Origin: Mucilaginibacter lappiensis
Lineage (GTDB): Bacteria; Bacteroidota; Bacteroidia; Sphingobacteriales; Sphingobacteriaceae
Assembly: GCF_900155965.1 (NCBI RefSeq)
Contig: NZ_FTMG01000015.1
Span: 1 to 64,000, forward strand
Direction of reading: 5' to 3'
DNA length: 64,000 nt
The position numbers were made by a program, and so were the translations under genes. The notes beneath the pieces were generated by a model. It saw only the letters and a list, made by a program, of their open reading frames with translations. It searched no databases and had not been told where the DNA came from. Every line of letters starts with the position of its first letter. The stretch's first letter is position 1. Below, piece by piece: positions 18,197 through 27,251 of this stretch.

Positions 18197-21049
18197 TTAA
18201 AAAGTATAAACAACCTTTCCTGATAAGAACCTGCCATTAAAGCCAAATTGCGATACGGCACGGCTATACACAAAATGTCCGTTGGAGGTATTATCACGAC
18301 CGCTGGTGTAATTGTTAGCAGGGTTACCGCTCAAATTGTGCTCATTATCACGCGGGTCTATGTAGTTTTTATCCGGGTAAACATCAAACAGATTGCTGGC
18401 GCTTAGTGTAACACCCAGTTGTTTGATCACTTTATAACTTATCGCCAAATCGGTTACCCATTTGCCCGAATAAGTCTGATCGATCTGTAAAGGGAGGTTA
18501 TTGGCTGGAATGGTTGGATCAACCGAGTTGAGGTAGGTCACCTTGCCAAAATAAACCGATCTCAATGAAAAATCGAACTTTTTAATGTTGTACAAAGCGC
18601 TCAGATTGATCTTGCTGGCCGGTACCGACGATTCAAACCGTGAGCGCTCGGTACGATCGAACAGTTTGGCTTTTAAGGCTGCATTGCCTTCTATAATATC
18701 CGAGCCTTGTATCGAACGTACTTTGGTCTGGTTAAAATTAGCTGCTGCCGAAAGCGTTAAACTGCTTGTGGAGTTAATGCTGATCCTGTCGGCCAATACC
18801 ACATCCAAACCTTTGGTACGGGTAGATATGGCATTGGTGAAAAATTGCACACTATTGATCTGCCCGTTAGGGTCAACCGTGTTCAATATCTCAGCCACAG
18901 CAGGGGTAGCCCTGGTAAACTGGCTCGAAAATACAATACGGTCTTTAATATCTATCTGGTAAGCATCTATAGTAAATGTTAAGGCCGAGGTTATTTTACC
19001 AGCTAAACCTAAACTGTATGATTTTGATTTCTCAGGTTTTAATGAACCTACACCAAACTTCCGCACAATGGGATTATCATTATTAACCGTTAATACCTGG
19101 GTAGGGTTGCCGCTTATAAATTGTGTACTCTCGTTATTGAAATAACGTTGGGCCAAGGAAGGCGCCCTGAAACCTGTGGCGATAGCCCCACGGATAGCCA
19201 GCTGATCGATCACTTTGACTTTGCCTGTGAATTTGTAAGAGAAATTGGAGCCAAAATCGCTGAAATGCTCATATCGGCCTGCGGCTTCTAACAATACACG
19301 GGGGCCAAATTCTGCCTCGTAATCGGCATATAAGCTTTGGTTGTTTCTTGATTTATCAATAGCGTTGCTTGGCTTAAAACCCGGGAATACCTGCGAGCCC
19401 GCAGCGGCAGGGGTTGTACCGACTAATCTGCCGGGAATGCCCTGTGATGGCTGGCCGTAGGAATAGGATAATTCTTCACCGGGTTTTATCTGGTAGTTAT
19501 CAATACGATATTCCGCACCATAAGCCATATTTAAGGAGGTAAGCAAACCCGTAAAATCATACTTGCGCGAAACATCAAGGTTTACGGTGTTTTGCCTAAA
19601 GATCAACTCGCCGGCCTTGAATGAAGTTGGACTGGTACCTATTGGTAAAGAGGCATTGAGGGTATGATCAATGGTATAGCTCAGGTTGTTTTCGCCAAAC
19701 GTATTGCTCAGGTCGTATGTCCAGTTACTGAGTTTTCCCTTAACACCGCCGCTTGCGGATATATCATTGATAGCGGTATTGATAAAGGGTAAAAAGCCGT
19801 CGGGATAAATAGTGGCGTCGATCTGGGTAAACTGGTTAGGCAGGCGTATAAATCCTGCCGCCGAACCGGTTTTGTGCGTATATCCCGTTGCCAGATAAAC
19901 AGTGGCCCAATCAGCTACACTGTATTGCGCATTGCCAAAGCTCCCAAAATTCTTGGAGTGAGAGTTACCCACAATCATATTATCGCGACTAAAACCATCG
20001 GCTTTGGCTTTAGCATCATCGGCGGCTTTAATGCCAGCAAAACGTGTCTCAAAATCTGCTTCAGATTCATTGGCTCCTTTTGTTGGCAAAGCCGAATAGA
20101 TCAAAGGGTGAGTATCCAGACCGCCACGGTTGGTTGCACCACGATCAAGATACTGTGCTGCTATGTTTACAAAACCTTTTCCGTTCAAATCCCAGCCTTT
20201 GCTGCCATCTATCTGGTAGGTTTTGCCATCGGTATAGGTATTGCCGTTGTTTGACGATGCCGATTGTCCGTAGCTGGTTGATATCACCAGCGGGGTAACT
20301 TTCTTCAATACAATATTGATAACCCCGGCAATAGCGTCCGAGCCATATTGGGCGGCGGCGCCGTCACGTAACACTTCAATATGGTCAATAGCGGCAAGGG
20401 GTATGGAGTTCATATCAGTACCAACAGTACCACGACCAAATGTGCCGTTGATGTTCACCAAAGCTGTAGTATGGCGCCGCTTGCCATTCACCAGCACCAA
20501 TACCTGGTCGGGCCCGAGGCCTCTTAATGATGCCGGGTCAATATGGTCGGTACCATCAGCAACGGTTTGGCGGTTTGAGCTGAAGGAGGGGGCGATGTAA
20601 TTTAATACCTGTGTAATATCTGTTTGAGGGAAACTGCGCATTTCTTTAGCCGAGATCACATCCACCGGTACCGGCGATTCGATATTAGTTCGCGGTTTAG
20701 TGGAGCGGGAACCAATTACCGCCACCTCATTAAGCGCATTGCTCAATGGTTTTAAGCTGAAATCAAGTGTTTGGGTACCGCTGGTTACAGTTACATTCGT
20801 AGTTTGGGTTTCGTAACCGATGAAAGAAACTTTAATTTGGTAATTGCCCCGTGACAGCTTGAGCGAATACTCGCCTTTTTCATTTGAGGAGGCTCCCTGC
20901 GAAGTGCCTATAACCGAAACGCTTATACCCGGCATGGTTGAACCGTTTGTGGCATCGGTTATTTTACCTTTGATGCCCTGGCCAAATAATATATTAGCGC
21001 TGGCCATAAACACTAATAATAACGAAGTTTTAATGTACAGAATTTTCAT
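18197..21049 (-). CDS. TonB-dependent outer-membrane receptor, non-SusC type
   Basis: A 950-residue receptor with signal peptide ending NILFGQG, a carboxypeptidase-regulatory-like domain (KGKITDATNGSTMPGISVSV), then a plug beginning LNEVAVIGSRSTKPRTNIES. The plug carries ASLRGLGPDQVLVLVNGKRR and IDHIEVLRDGAAAQYGSDAI. A 22-strand type barrel follows, ending VVYTF. No susD gene accompanies it, so it is not a classical glycan importer. Receptors of this subgroup are found for various ligands, and the ligand here cannot be told. It is divergent from a LytS/LytTR pair, which may control it. An 8-bp inverted repeat (CTATTGCA, 21103-21110; TGCAATAG, 21147-21154) lies in the shared upstream region. 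Confidence 0.85.
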   Translation of the reverse strand: MKILYIKTSLLLVFMASANILFGQGIKGKITDATNGSTMPGISVSVIGTSQGASSNEKGEYSLKLSRGNYQIKVSFIGYETQTTNVTVTSGTQTLDFSLKPLSNALNEVAVIGSRSTKPRTNIESPVPVDVISAKEMRSFPQTDITQVLNYIAPSFSSNRQTVADGTDHIDPASLRGLGPDQVLVLVNGKRRHTTALVNINGTFGRGTVGTDMNSIPLAAIDHIEVLRDGAAAQYGSDAIAGVINIVLKKVTPLVISTSYGQSASSNNGNTYTDGKTYQIDGSKGWDLNGKGFVNIAAQYLDRGATNRGGLDTHPLIYSALPTKGANESEADFETRFAGIKAADDAKAKADGFSRDNMIVGNSHSKNFGSFGNAQYSVADWATVYLATGYTHKTGSAAGFIRLPNQFTQIDATIYPDGFLPFINTAINDISASGGVKGKLSNWTYDLSNTFGENNLSYTIDHTLNASLPIGTSPTSFKAGELIFRQNTVNLDVSRKYDFTGLLTSLNMAYGAEYRIDNYQIKPGEELSYSYGQPSQGIPGRLVGTTPAAAGSQVFPGFKPSNAIDKSRNNQSLYADYEAEFGPRVLLEAAGRYEHFSDFGSNFSYKFTGKVKVIDQLAIRGAIATGFRAPSLAQRYFNNESTQFISGNPTQVLTVNNDNPIVRKFGVGSLKPEKSKSYSLGLAGKITSALTFTIDAYQIDIKDRIVFSSQFTRATPAVAEILNTVDPNGQINSVQFFTNAISTRTKGLDVVLADRISINSTSSLTLSAAANFNQTKVRSIQGSDIIEGNAALKAKLFDRTERSRFESSVPASKINLSALYNIKKFDFSLRSVYFGKVTYLNSVDPTIPANNLPLQIDQTYSGKWVTDLAISYKVIKQLGVTLSASNLFDVYPDKNYIDPRDNEHNLSGNPANNYTSGRDNTSNGHFVYSRAVSQFGFNGRFLSGKVVYTF

Positions 21050-21102
21050 AGTTAATAAGATTTGGGTTTAATATAGGGATTTGTATCAAAAAAAATACAT
21101 TG

Positions 21103-21154
21103 CTATTGCAGTTAATTCATTATAAATCAATTTTATTGCTGGTATTTGCAATAG
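21103..21154. promoter_or_regulatory. Inverted repeat in divergent intergenic region, possible operator
   Basis: CTATTGCA at 21103-21110 and TGCAATAG at 21147-21154 are reverse complements 36 bp apart, within the 280-bp AT-rich gap between the divergent TonB receptor and LytS-type kinase genes. Nothing else notable is seen in this gap. An operator role is a guess from position. Confidence 0.25.
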
Positions 21155-21329
21155 TTGCTATTAAATAGTATAGATATGGGGGATAAATAAGCCATATTGA
21201 AGTTTTATGATATATGCTGTTTGTTAGGAATACTTAATAACCCGTTTGTCCCCGAAATGCCCCGTTCCTGTACTTTATTTTTTTGTTGGAGATAGATTTT
21301 GTTGCTTTGGGTAATAAATAAAAGCCAAA

Positions 21330-22391
21330 TTGAAAAAGAAGCAATCGCTCTCCCTTTATTGGAAATGCCAGCTCATCGGCTGGTCGGTGGCTTCATTGTA
21401 TTGGGGGTACACGGGCATCACCAGTGAAAGCTTTGATCCATTACTAGGCCTGCTATTGTTCATAACAGACGTAGGCTTTTATATATTGATTACCCATTTA
21501 TACCGCAATTTTGCGCTGCGCCACCAATGGCAATTGCTTGGACTTAAGCAATTGCTTCCAAGAATTATACCTTCGGTTATCGTATTGGGATTAGCCTTTA
21601 CGGTGGTTACCATAGTTAAGATATATTTTTTAAAATGTTGGTTTATACCTGGTTTTCAGCAACCATTCGCGGAATTTGTTCAGATGAACAGGCAGACGAT
21701 CTTTGTGACAGGGATCCGGCTCATGTCTATATGGTTGCTTGCTTATCACTTATATCAATATGAGCAGCGGGAGATTCGTATTGCCAAAGAAAATGCCCGT
21801 TTGACTATCATTACCCGTGAGGCGCAACTGAATAATCTGTCGGCACAGCTTAATCCGCATTTCCTGTTCAACTCCTTAAATAATATCAAGGCGCTGGTGA
21901 TCGAAAACCCCGAATCGGCACGAAGGGGTATCGATCTGTTGTCAGATATCCTGCGTACCAGCCTATACAGTGGTGATATGATGCTGACATCCGTAAATAA
22001 TGAAATTGAACTCGTTAAAGATTACCTCGAATTGGAAAAACTACGCTTTGAAGAACGTCTGCAATTTTCCATTAAGGTTGACGACGAGCTGTTAAAAACA
22101 GCCATCCTGCGGTTGAGCGTGCAAACCCTGGTCGAAAATGCCATCAAACATGGTATCGCGAAGCTAAAAGATGGAGGACTTGTCAGCATCCGGGTCGAAC
22201 AATTTCCGAAACATATCCTTATCAGCGTTCAAAATCCGGGGCATTTGGATATGGATCAGTCTGCAAGTGGTGTTGGGCTCAAAAATTTACAGGAGCGTTT
22301 GGAGTTACAGTATAAAGGTAAGGCAACCTTCACGATCACGGGACGAATGCCGGGTGTTGTTTTAGCTACTATAATGATCCCCAACTCATGA
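21330..22391 (+). CDS. LytS/YehU-type sensor histidine kinase
   Basis: A 353-residue membrane kinase. About four hydrophobic segments lie between residues 10 and 150 (LLGLLLFITDVGFYILITHL and others), followed by a short coiled coil. The His_kinase domain then has LNPHFLFNSLNNIKALV, with the phosphoacceptor His in PHFLFN, and an ATPase domain (VQTLVENAIKHG, GVGLKNLQERLELQ). The only usable start in frame is TTG at 21330: a stop lies at 21312 and the first in-frame ATG is over 100 codons inside. It overlaps the LytTR regulator gene by 4 bp (ATGA), so the two are translationally coupled and form a cognate pair. Signal unknown. Confidence 0.9.
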   Translation: MKKKQSLSLYWKCQLIGWSVASLYWGYTGITSESFDPLLGLLLFITDVGFYILITHLYRNFALRHQWQLLGLKQLLPRIIPSVIVLGLAFTVVTIVKIYFLKCWFIPGFQQPFAEFVQMNRQTIFVTGIRLMSIWLLAYHLYQYEQREIRIAKENARLTIITREAQLNNLSAQLNPHFLFNSLNNIKALVIENPESARRGIDLLSDILRTSLYSGDMMLTSVNNEIELVKDYLELEKLRFEERLQFSIKVDDELLKTAILRLSVQTLVENAIKHGIAKLKDGGLVSIRVEQFPKHILISVQNPGHLDMDQSASGVGLKNLQERLELQYKGKATFTITGRMPGVVLATIMIPNS

Positions 22392-23086
22392 AAAAGCTGC
22401 GTGTATTGATAATCGATGATGAGCGTATGGCCCGGCAGGAGGTAAAACGCCTGCTGATACCCTATCCCGACATGGAGCTCATAGGTGAGGCTAAAAATGC
22501 CGATGAGGCCGCTATGCAAATAACAGATAAACATCCCGACCTGCTTTTTCTGGATATACAAATGCCCGAACGTTCGGGATTTGAACTGCTGGAATCATTG
22601 AACGAGGTGCCCGAAGTGATATTCACCACAGCTTTTGATGAATATGCTGTGAAGGCTTTTGAGGTGAATGCCCTGGATTACCTGATGAAGCCCATCCGCG
22701 AAGAACGTTTTGCCCTGGCCATAGAAAAGGTGAGGCAAAAACTGGCACAGCAAACCAGCGATCCGCAGATTTTTGTGAAAGACAGGCAGCAATTTCATTT
22801 TATCAAATGGAGCAAGGTGCATTTGATAGAATCCATGGATAACTATGCCCGGCTGTATTTTGAGGAAAAAAATGTATTCCTGAAAAGCTCCCTCAACCAG
22901 TTAGAAGAGAAACTGGATGCCAGTATTTTCTTCAGGATCAACCGCTCGCAGATCATTAACCTGCAGTTTATTCAAAGCATTCAAATTGTCCCGAATGGCC
23001 GCCTGCAGATCAATCTGAAAACGGGGGAGGTGCTTGAGGTCTCCGACCGGCAATCCGTAAAGCTGAGAAGCATGGGGCGTATATAG
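22388..23086 (+). CDS. LytTR-family response regulator
   Basis: A 232-residue regulator: receiver domain (residues 1-120, acidic pocket Asp10-Asp11, phosphoacceptor Asp56 in LFLDIQMPE, conserved Lys in YLMKPI) joined to a LytTR DNA-binding domain (about 135-232; SKVHLIESMDNYARLYFE, FFRINRSQIINLQFIQSI). LytTR proteins bind paired 9-12 bp direct repeats upstream of targets. The upstream kinase gene overlaps it by 4 bp. The S15-type hydrolase 31 bp downstream and the divergent TonB receptor are the obvious candidate targets, by position only. Confidence 0.93.
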   Translation: MKKLRVLIIDDERMARQEVKRLLIPYPDMELIGEAKNADEAAMQITDKHPDLLFLDIQMPERSGFELLESLNEVPEVIFTTAFDEYAVKAFEVNALDYLMKPIREERFALAIEKVRQKLAQQTSDPQIFVKDRQQFHFIKWSKVHLIESMDNYARLYFEEKNVFLKSSLNQLEEKLDASIFFRINRSQIINLQFIQSIQIVPNGRLQINLKTGEVLEVSDRQSVKLRSMGRI

Positions 23087-23116
23087 ACCCCATCATTATA
23101 TATTAAACCCAACATT

Positions 23117-24886
23117 ATGAACAGAATACGCTGCATGGCATTGCTATGCCTTTTTTTAACTAACTATTGCAGGGCGCAGAAGGTTGATCATCATAAAACT
23201 AATAGTATCGATAGTGTAACTATTGCCCGGCAAGACCGCGATAGACGATATAACATCCAAAATGTTTTGATCAAAACAAAAGATGGCGCTTCTATAGCTG
23301 CTATCGTTGTAAGGCTTAGAGGCGTAACTGCCCCGCAGCCGGTAATTTTACAGTACACCATTTATGCCGATAGTACAGCCTGGAAGAGTATTCTTGAACC
23401 TGCTGTTCATGGTTATACGGGTGTGATGGCATATACCCGTGGCAAGGGTTTAAGTCCAGATCGGATTGTTCCCTATGAGCATGATGGCAAAGATGCTAAT
23501 GAGGTGATCGATTGGATTAGTAAACAAAGCTGGTGTAATGGTAAAATAGGTATGTACGGAGGCAGCTATAATGGTTTTACACAATGGGCCGCAGCTAAAT
23601 ACCATCACCCGGCGCTCAAAACCATTGTGCCTTATGTGGCAGCAATACCGGGTTTGGGTTTGCCGATGGAGAATAATGTATTTATCAACGCTAATTATGG
23701 CTGGTTTCTTTATGTAACTAATAATAAGTACCTGGATAATAAAGTTTATTATAATCCGCAACGCTGGCGAAATATGCAAAATAACTGGTACAATAGTGGG
23801 CTATCCTATAACAAAATCGACAGTATCGACGGAACACCTAATCCCTTTTTGCAGCGCTCGTTGAAGCATCCCGATTTTGATAAATACTGGCAGGATCAGA
23901 TACCTTATCAAAAGGATTTTGCCAATATTAATATCCCTGTACTTACAGTTACCGGTTATTATGACGATGGACAGATCTCGGCCTTGCATTATCTGCATGA
24001 ACATTTAAAATACAACCCTAGGGCTGAGCATTATCTTATCATCGGCCCTTATGATCATTTTGGGGCGCAGCGTGGCGGTTACCCTGTACTACGTGATTAT
24101 GTTGTGGATTCTGTAGCGTTGATTAACACCCGGGATATTACTTTTCAATGGTTTGACTATATCTTAAAAGGCGGCAAAAAGCCGGTTATGTTACAGGATA
24201 AGGTGAATTTTGAGGTAATGGGCGCCAATAAATGGGAGCATGCAGCTTCCATTCCAAAAATGGTCAATACCACACTTCATTTATATCTTACTGATAAAAA
24301 AGAGGGCGATCATTACTTACTATCCGATAAAAAGCCTGGCACACTGGCTGAGCTTAACCAGGAAGTAAACCTGGCCGATCATCAAACATCAAACAATAAT
24401 AACTATTATCCTTATCCCATCATCAAAAAGGAATTGGATCATAGCACCGGTTTGTTTTTCATGAGCCAGCCTTTTGATAAGCCGGTGGAGATAAATGGAA
24501 TGTTTAGCGGCAGTTTGAAAGCCATGATCAACAAAAAAGACATGGACATTGGAGTTTCTTTATATGAAGTGATGCCCAATGGCGATTTTTTCGACCTGTC
24601 GTACTTTTTAGGGCGTGCCAGTTACGCCGAAGATATGAGCGTGAGGAAATTGTTGCAGCCAGGTGAAATAGAAACTATCCCGTTTTATCGTAGCCGTATG
24701 GTGAGCCGTCAACTGAGCAAAGGCAGTCGTTTGCTGGTGATACTGGATATCAATAAAAACTCATTCGCGCAGGTTAACTATGGTACAGGTAAAGATGTGA
24801 GCACCGAAAATATAAGCGACGGGAAAATCCCGCTGCGTATTAAGTGGTATAATGATAGTTTTATCAGTGTGCCGGTTAGACAGTAG
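23117..24886 (+). CDS. Secreted CocE/NonD-type (peptidase S15 family) hydrolase
   Basis: A 589-residue secreted alpha/beta-hydrolase with signal peptide ending NYCRAQ. The catalytic domain has the nucleophile Ser150 in YGGSYNGFTQW, Asp283 in GYYDDGQ and His314 in PYDHFGAQ, the expected S15/CocE triad. An X-Pro dipeptidyl-peptidase C-terminal-like jelly roll follows (FSGSLKAMINKKDMDIGVSL). Members cleave acyl-ester or peptide bonds (cocaine esterase, glutaryl-7-ACA acylase, X-Pro peptidase), and the substrate here is not deducible. It begins 31 bp after the LytTR regulator and probably belongs to the same operon. Confidence 0.85.
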   Translation: MNRIRCMALLCLFLTNYCRAQKVDHHKTNSIDSVTIARQDRDRRYNIQNVLIKTKDGASIAAIVVRLRGVTAPQPVILQYTIYADSTAWKSILEPAVHGYTGVMAYTRGKGLSPDRIVPYEHDGKDANEVIDWISKQSWCNGKIGMYGGSYNGFTQWAAAKYHHPALKTIVPYVAAIPGLGLPMENNVFINANYGWFLYVTNNKYLDNKVYYNPQRWRNMQNNWYNSGLSYNKIDSIDGTPNPFLQRSLKHPDFDKYWQDQIPYQKDFANINIPVLTVTGYYDDGQISALHYLHEHLKYNPRAEHYLIIGPYDHFGAQRGGYPVLRDYVVDSVALINTRDITFQWFDYILKGGKKPVMLQDKVNFEVMGANKWEHAASIPKMVNTTLHLYLTDKKEGDHYLLSDKKPGTLAELNQEVNLADHQTSNNNNYYPYPIIKKELDHSTGLFFMSQPFDKPVEINGMFSGSLKAMINKKDMDIGVSLYEVMPNGDFFDLSYFLGRASYAEDMSVRKLLQPGEIETIPFYRSRMVSRQLSKGSRLLVILDINKNSFAQVNYGTGKDVSTENISDGKIPLRIKWYNDSFISVPVRQ

Positions 24887-24902
24887 TTATTGATTATGAG
24901 AT

Positions 24903-25088
24903 CCCCTCAAGAGAGTAATAGCCCATCAATAGACATTTGCCTAAAAAAGGTGTCATGCTGAGCACCGTCGAAGCATGGTGGGCAGGCCTCTACGCACGCC
25001 CTTCGACGGTGCTCAGGGTGACCGCCCGTCTTTTGTGATATTATTGATATACTATGTCTAAGCACAGGTTATTACTCTCTCAAGAGGG
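24903..25088. repeat. REP-like palindrome nested inside a longer inverted repeat (MITE-like)
   Basis: The core at 24951-25022 is a long hairpin whose arms read TGTCATGCTGAGCACCGTCG and CGACGGTGCTCAGGGTGAC. It is bracketed by an outer inverted repeat: CCCCTCAAGAGAGTAATA (24903-24920) and TATTACTCTCTCAAGAGGG (about 25069-25088). Part of the 563-bp gene-free stretch between the S15 hydrolase gene and pckA. The nested arrangement resembles a small non-autonomous mobile element. Confidence 0.6.
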
Positions 25089-25120
25089 AGGGCGCACGTT
25101 CCCCGCCCACTTATTCATTT

Positions 25121-25208
25121 ATGTCATCTCGAACGAGGTACGAGGAGAGATCTTTGGCGCCTAGCTTATCTCGCGCCAAAGATCTCTTACTATCGTTCGA
25201 GATGACAT
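25121..25208. repeat. REP-like double-stem palindrome
   Basis: The outer arms ATGTCATCTCGAACGA and CGTTCGAGATGACAT enclose a second, perfect 15-bp stem (AGAGATCTTTGGCGC with GCGCCAAAGATCTCT) around a 12-nt centre. The 88-bp unit could form a long cruciform. It lies upstream of the pckA promoter, leaving the promoter itself free. Confidence 0.7.
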
Positions 25209-25389
25209 GAAGGAAGAAAATACATAAAAATACCTCAAAATGACCGTTTTTAGCTTATTTCCGTCAATATTACAGCTATAAATATTTCAAAAGCAATTCA
25301 CTATTAAATTGGGTGATAACCCCTTGATTAGTAGGGTTAATTGGCTTAGTGTATTGAATACAAGTTGTTGATTATCAGTTGTTATATAT

Positions 25390-25420
25390 TTTGAATTGCG
25401 TTTTTGTAGTCTTAGTTTTG
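25390..25420 (+). promoter_or_regulatory. Bacteroidetes-type sigma-ABfr promoter of pckA
   Basis: TTTG at 25390-25393, a 19-bp spacer, and TAGTTTTG at 25413-25420 match the Bacteroidetes consensus TTTG-n(19-21)-TAnnTTTG exactly. Transcription would begin a few bases downstream, leaving a 5' leader of about 20 nt before the ATG at 25450. Confidence 0.75.
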
Positions 25421-25449
25421 CCCCAAACCAATAACAAAATTAATGTGAT

Positions 25450-27051
25450 ATGGGACAAATCACTAATAAGACTACAAGCTTACGAACGGAGCTTCCGGAG
25501 CTAAACAAAGCTCAGGATATCCACTATCAATTATCGCCGGAGGATTTGATAAAAGCCGCTCTGGAACGCAAGGAGGGTTATTTAACGGATCATGATGTAT
25601 TGACTATTGACACCGGTGAGTTTACCGGGCGTTCACCCAAAGATCGCTTTATTGTGCTGGATGGTATAACAAAAGATAATGTTTGGTGGAGCGATATTAA
25701 TATCCCTGTAGATACAGAAGTGTTTGATAGTCTGTACACTAAGGTGATGACTTACCTTTATGGTAAGTCTATTTTTATACGCGATGCCATGGTATGTGCC
25801 GAAAAAAGCAGTCGTCTTACTTTGCGAGTAATCACCGAAACCGCCAGTCAGAACTTGTTTGCTTATAACTTATTTCTGCGGCCAGATAAGAAGGTTATTG
25901 ATCCGGAGTGGACTATTATATCGGCTCCAGGCTTTAAAGCCGACCCTACTGTGGACGGTACTCGTCAGCATAATTTTTCGATGATCAACTTTACCCGTAA
26001 GATTATCCTGATAGGAGGTACAGGCTATACAGGTGAGATCAAAAAAGCTGTATTTACTGTACTAAACTTCCTTTTACCGCGCCAGGGTATCCTTCCTATG
26101 CACTGTGCAGCCAATAAAGGTGCGGATGGCGATACGGCCATCTTTTTTGGTTTATCGGGTACTGGTAAAACTACACTCTCTGCCGATCAGGACCGACAAC
26201 TGATTGGAGATGATGAGCATGGCTGGGGCGAAAATTCGGTGTTTAATTTTGAAGGGGGGTGTTATGCCAAGATAGCGGGACTAACCGCCGAAAAAGAACC
26301 GCAGATATACCAGGCTATGCAACCCGGAGCGCTTTTGGAAAATGTTTGTTTTAAGCCATGGTCAAAAACGGTTGATTTTGACAATCTGTCCAAAACCGAA
26401 AATATCCGCTTGTCGTACCCCATGAGTTTCATCAGTAACGCGATAGAGCCCGCAATTGGGGATATTCCGAAGAATATATTTTTCCTCACCGCCGATGCTT
26501 TTGGGGTGTTGCCACCTATATCCAAACTGAATAAGGCACAGGCTATGTATTATTTTCTTTCGGGCTACACCGCTAAAATAGCCGGAACGGAATATGGTAT
26601 CAATGAACCGGAAGCTACTTTCTCTGCTTGTTTCGGCAGGGCGTTTTTGCCATTACATCCTACTAAATATGCTGAAATGCTGGGTGAAAAGTTGGATAAG
26701 TATCCGCTGAATGTATGGTTGGTAAATACAGGCTGGACTGGAGGAGCGTATGGTACAGGCGAACGTATTAAACTAAGCTATACCCGCGCCATGATCAAGG
26801 CTGCGCTGAAGGGGCAGCTAAACGATGTGACTTACCAAAAGCTGCCTATTTTTGATCTGATGATACCGGAAAGCTGCCCTGGTGTACCATCAGAAATATT
26901 GAACCCGGCCAATACCTGGACCGATTCATATAATTATGAAGAAACTGCCAACCACCTGGCTGGTCTTTTTCGCAAAAACTGCAGCCAATACAAAGGTTTT
27001 TCTGACGGAATGTTATGCTCTGTTGGGCCAACCGTTGTAACGACCTCATGA
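25450..27051 (+). CDS. pckA: Phosphoenolpyruvate carboxykinase (ATP)
   Basis: A 533-residue cytoplasmic enzyme that converts oxaloacetate and ATP to phosphoenolpyruvate, ADP and CO2, the entry step of gluconeogenesis. In Bacteroidetes it may also run in the carboxylating direction. Visible motifs: the substrate-binding TGRSPKDRFIV near residue 58, the kinase loop GLSGTGKTTLSAD with Lys240, and the metal/ATP motif DDEHGWGENSVFNFEGGCYAK. Length is normal for the ATP-dependent family. It has its own promoter and terminator and faces fbp, another gluconeogenic gene. Confidence 0.97.
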   Translation: MGQITNKTTSLRTELPELNKAQDIHYQLSPEDLIKAALERKEGYLTDHDVLTIDTGEFTGRSPKDRFIVLDGITKDNVWWSDINIPVDTEVFDSLYTKVMTYLYGKSIFIRDAMVCAEKSSRLTLRVITETASQNLFAYNLFLRPDKKVIDPEWTIISAPGFKADPTVDGTRQHNFSMINFTRKIILIGGTGYTGEIKKAVFTVLNFLLPRQGILPMHCAANKGADGDTAIFFGLSGTGKTTLSADQDRQLIGDDEHGWGENSVFNFEGGCYAKIAGLTAEKEPQIYQAMQPGALLENVCFKPWSKTVDFDNLSKTENIRLSYPMSFISNAIEPAIGDIPKNIFFLTADAFGVLPPISKLNKAQAMYYFLSGYTAKIAGTEYGINEPEATFSACFGRAFLPLHPTKYAEMLGEKLDKYPLNVWLVNTGWTGGAYGTGERIKLSYTRAMIKAALKGQLNDVTYQKLPIFDLMIPESCPGVPSEILNPANTWTDSYNYEETANHLAGLFRKNCSQYKGFSDGMLCSVGPTVVTTS

Positions 27052-27084
27052 TAGATAATAATTGTGTTTTGTTTTCAAATAAGA

Positions 27085-27116
27085 AGCCCCGTGCAATTTG
27101 CCGGGGCTTTTGTTTT
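27085..27116 (+). terminator. Rho-independent terminator of pckA
   Basis: AGCCCCG (27085-27091) pairs with CGGGGCT (27102-27108) over a 10-nt loop, followed by TTTGTTTT. Confidence 0.85.
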
Positions 27117-27134
27117 ACTTTTTCTTTAACTCAA

Positions 27135-27240
27135 TTTGTCATCCTGAGCGGAGCGAAGGATCTATTGCCGAATTGACTATCGCCGAATAGATTTTTCACT
27201 GCGTTCAAGAGATCGTTCTTCGCTCCTCTCAGAATGACAA
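27135..27240. repeat. REP-like palindrome between pckA and fbp
   Basis: The arms TTTGTCATCCTGAGCGGAGC and GCTCCTCTCAGAATGACAA bracket a 106-bp unit with inner complementary pieces (GATCTATT..., ...AATAGAT). Same family as the copies at 61987 and 62283. It lies between convergent genes, 11 bp from the fbp stop codon. Confidence 0.75.
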
Positions 27241-27251
27241 TTTTATTTATC

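Noticed and set aside
19874..20254. 126-codon plus-strand frame
   Set aside because: Antisense to the TonB receptor plug region; no start context or homology visible.
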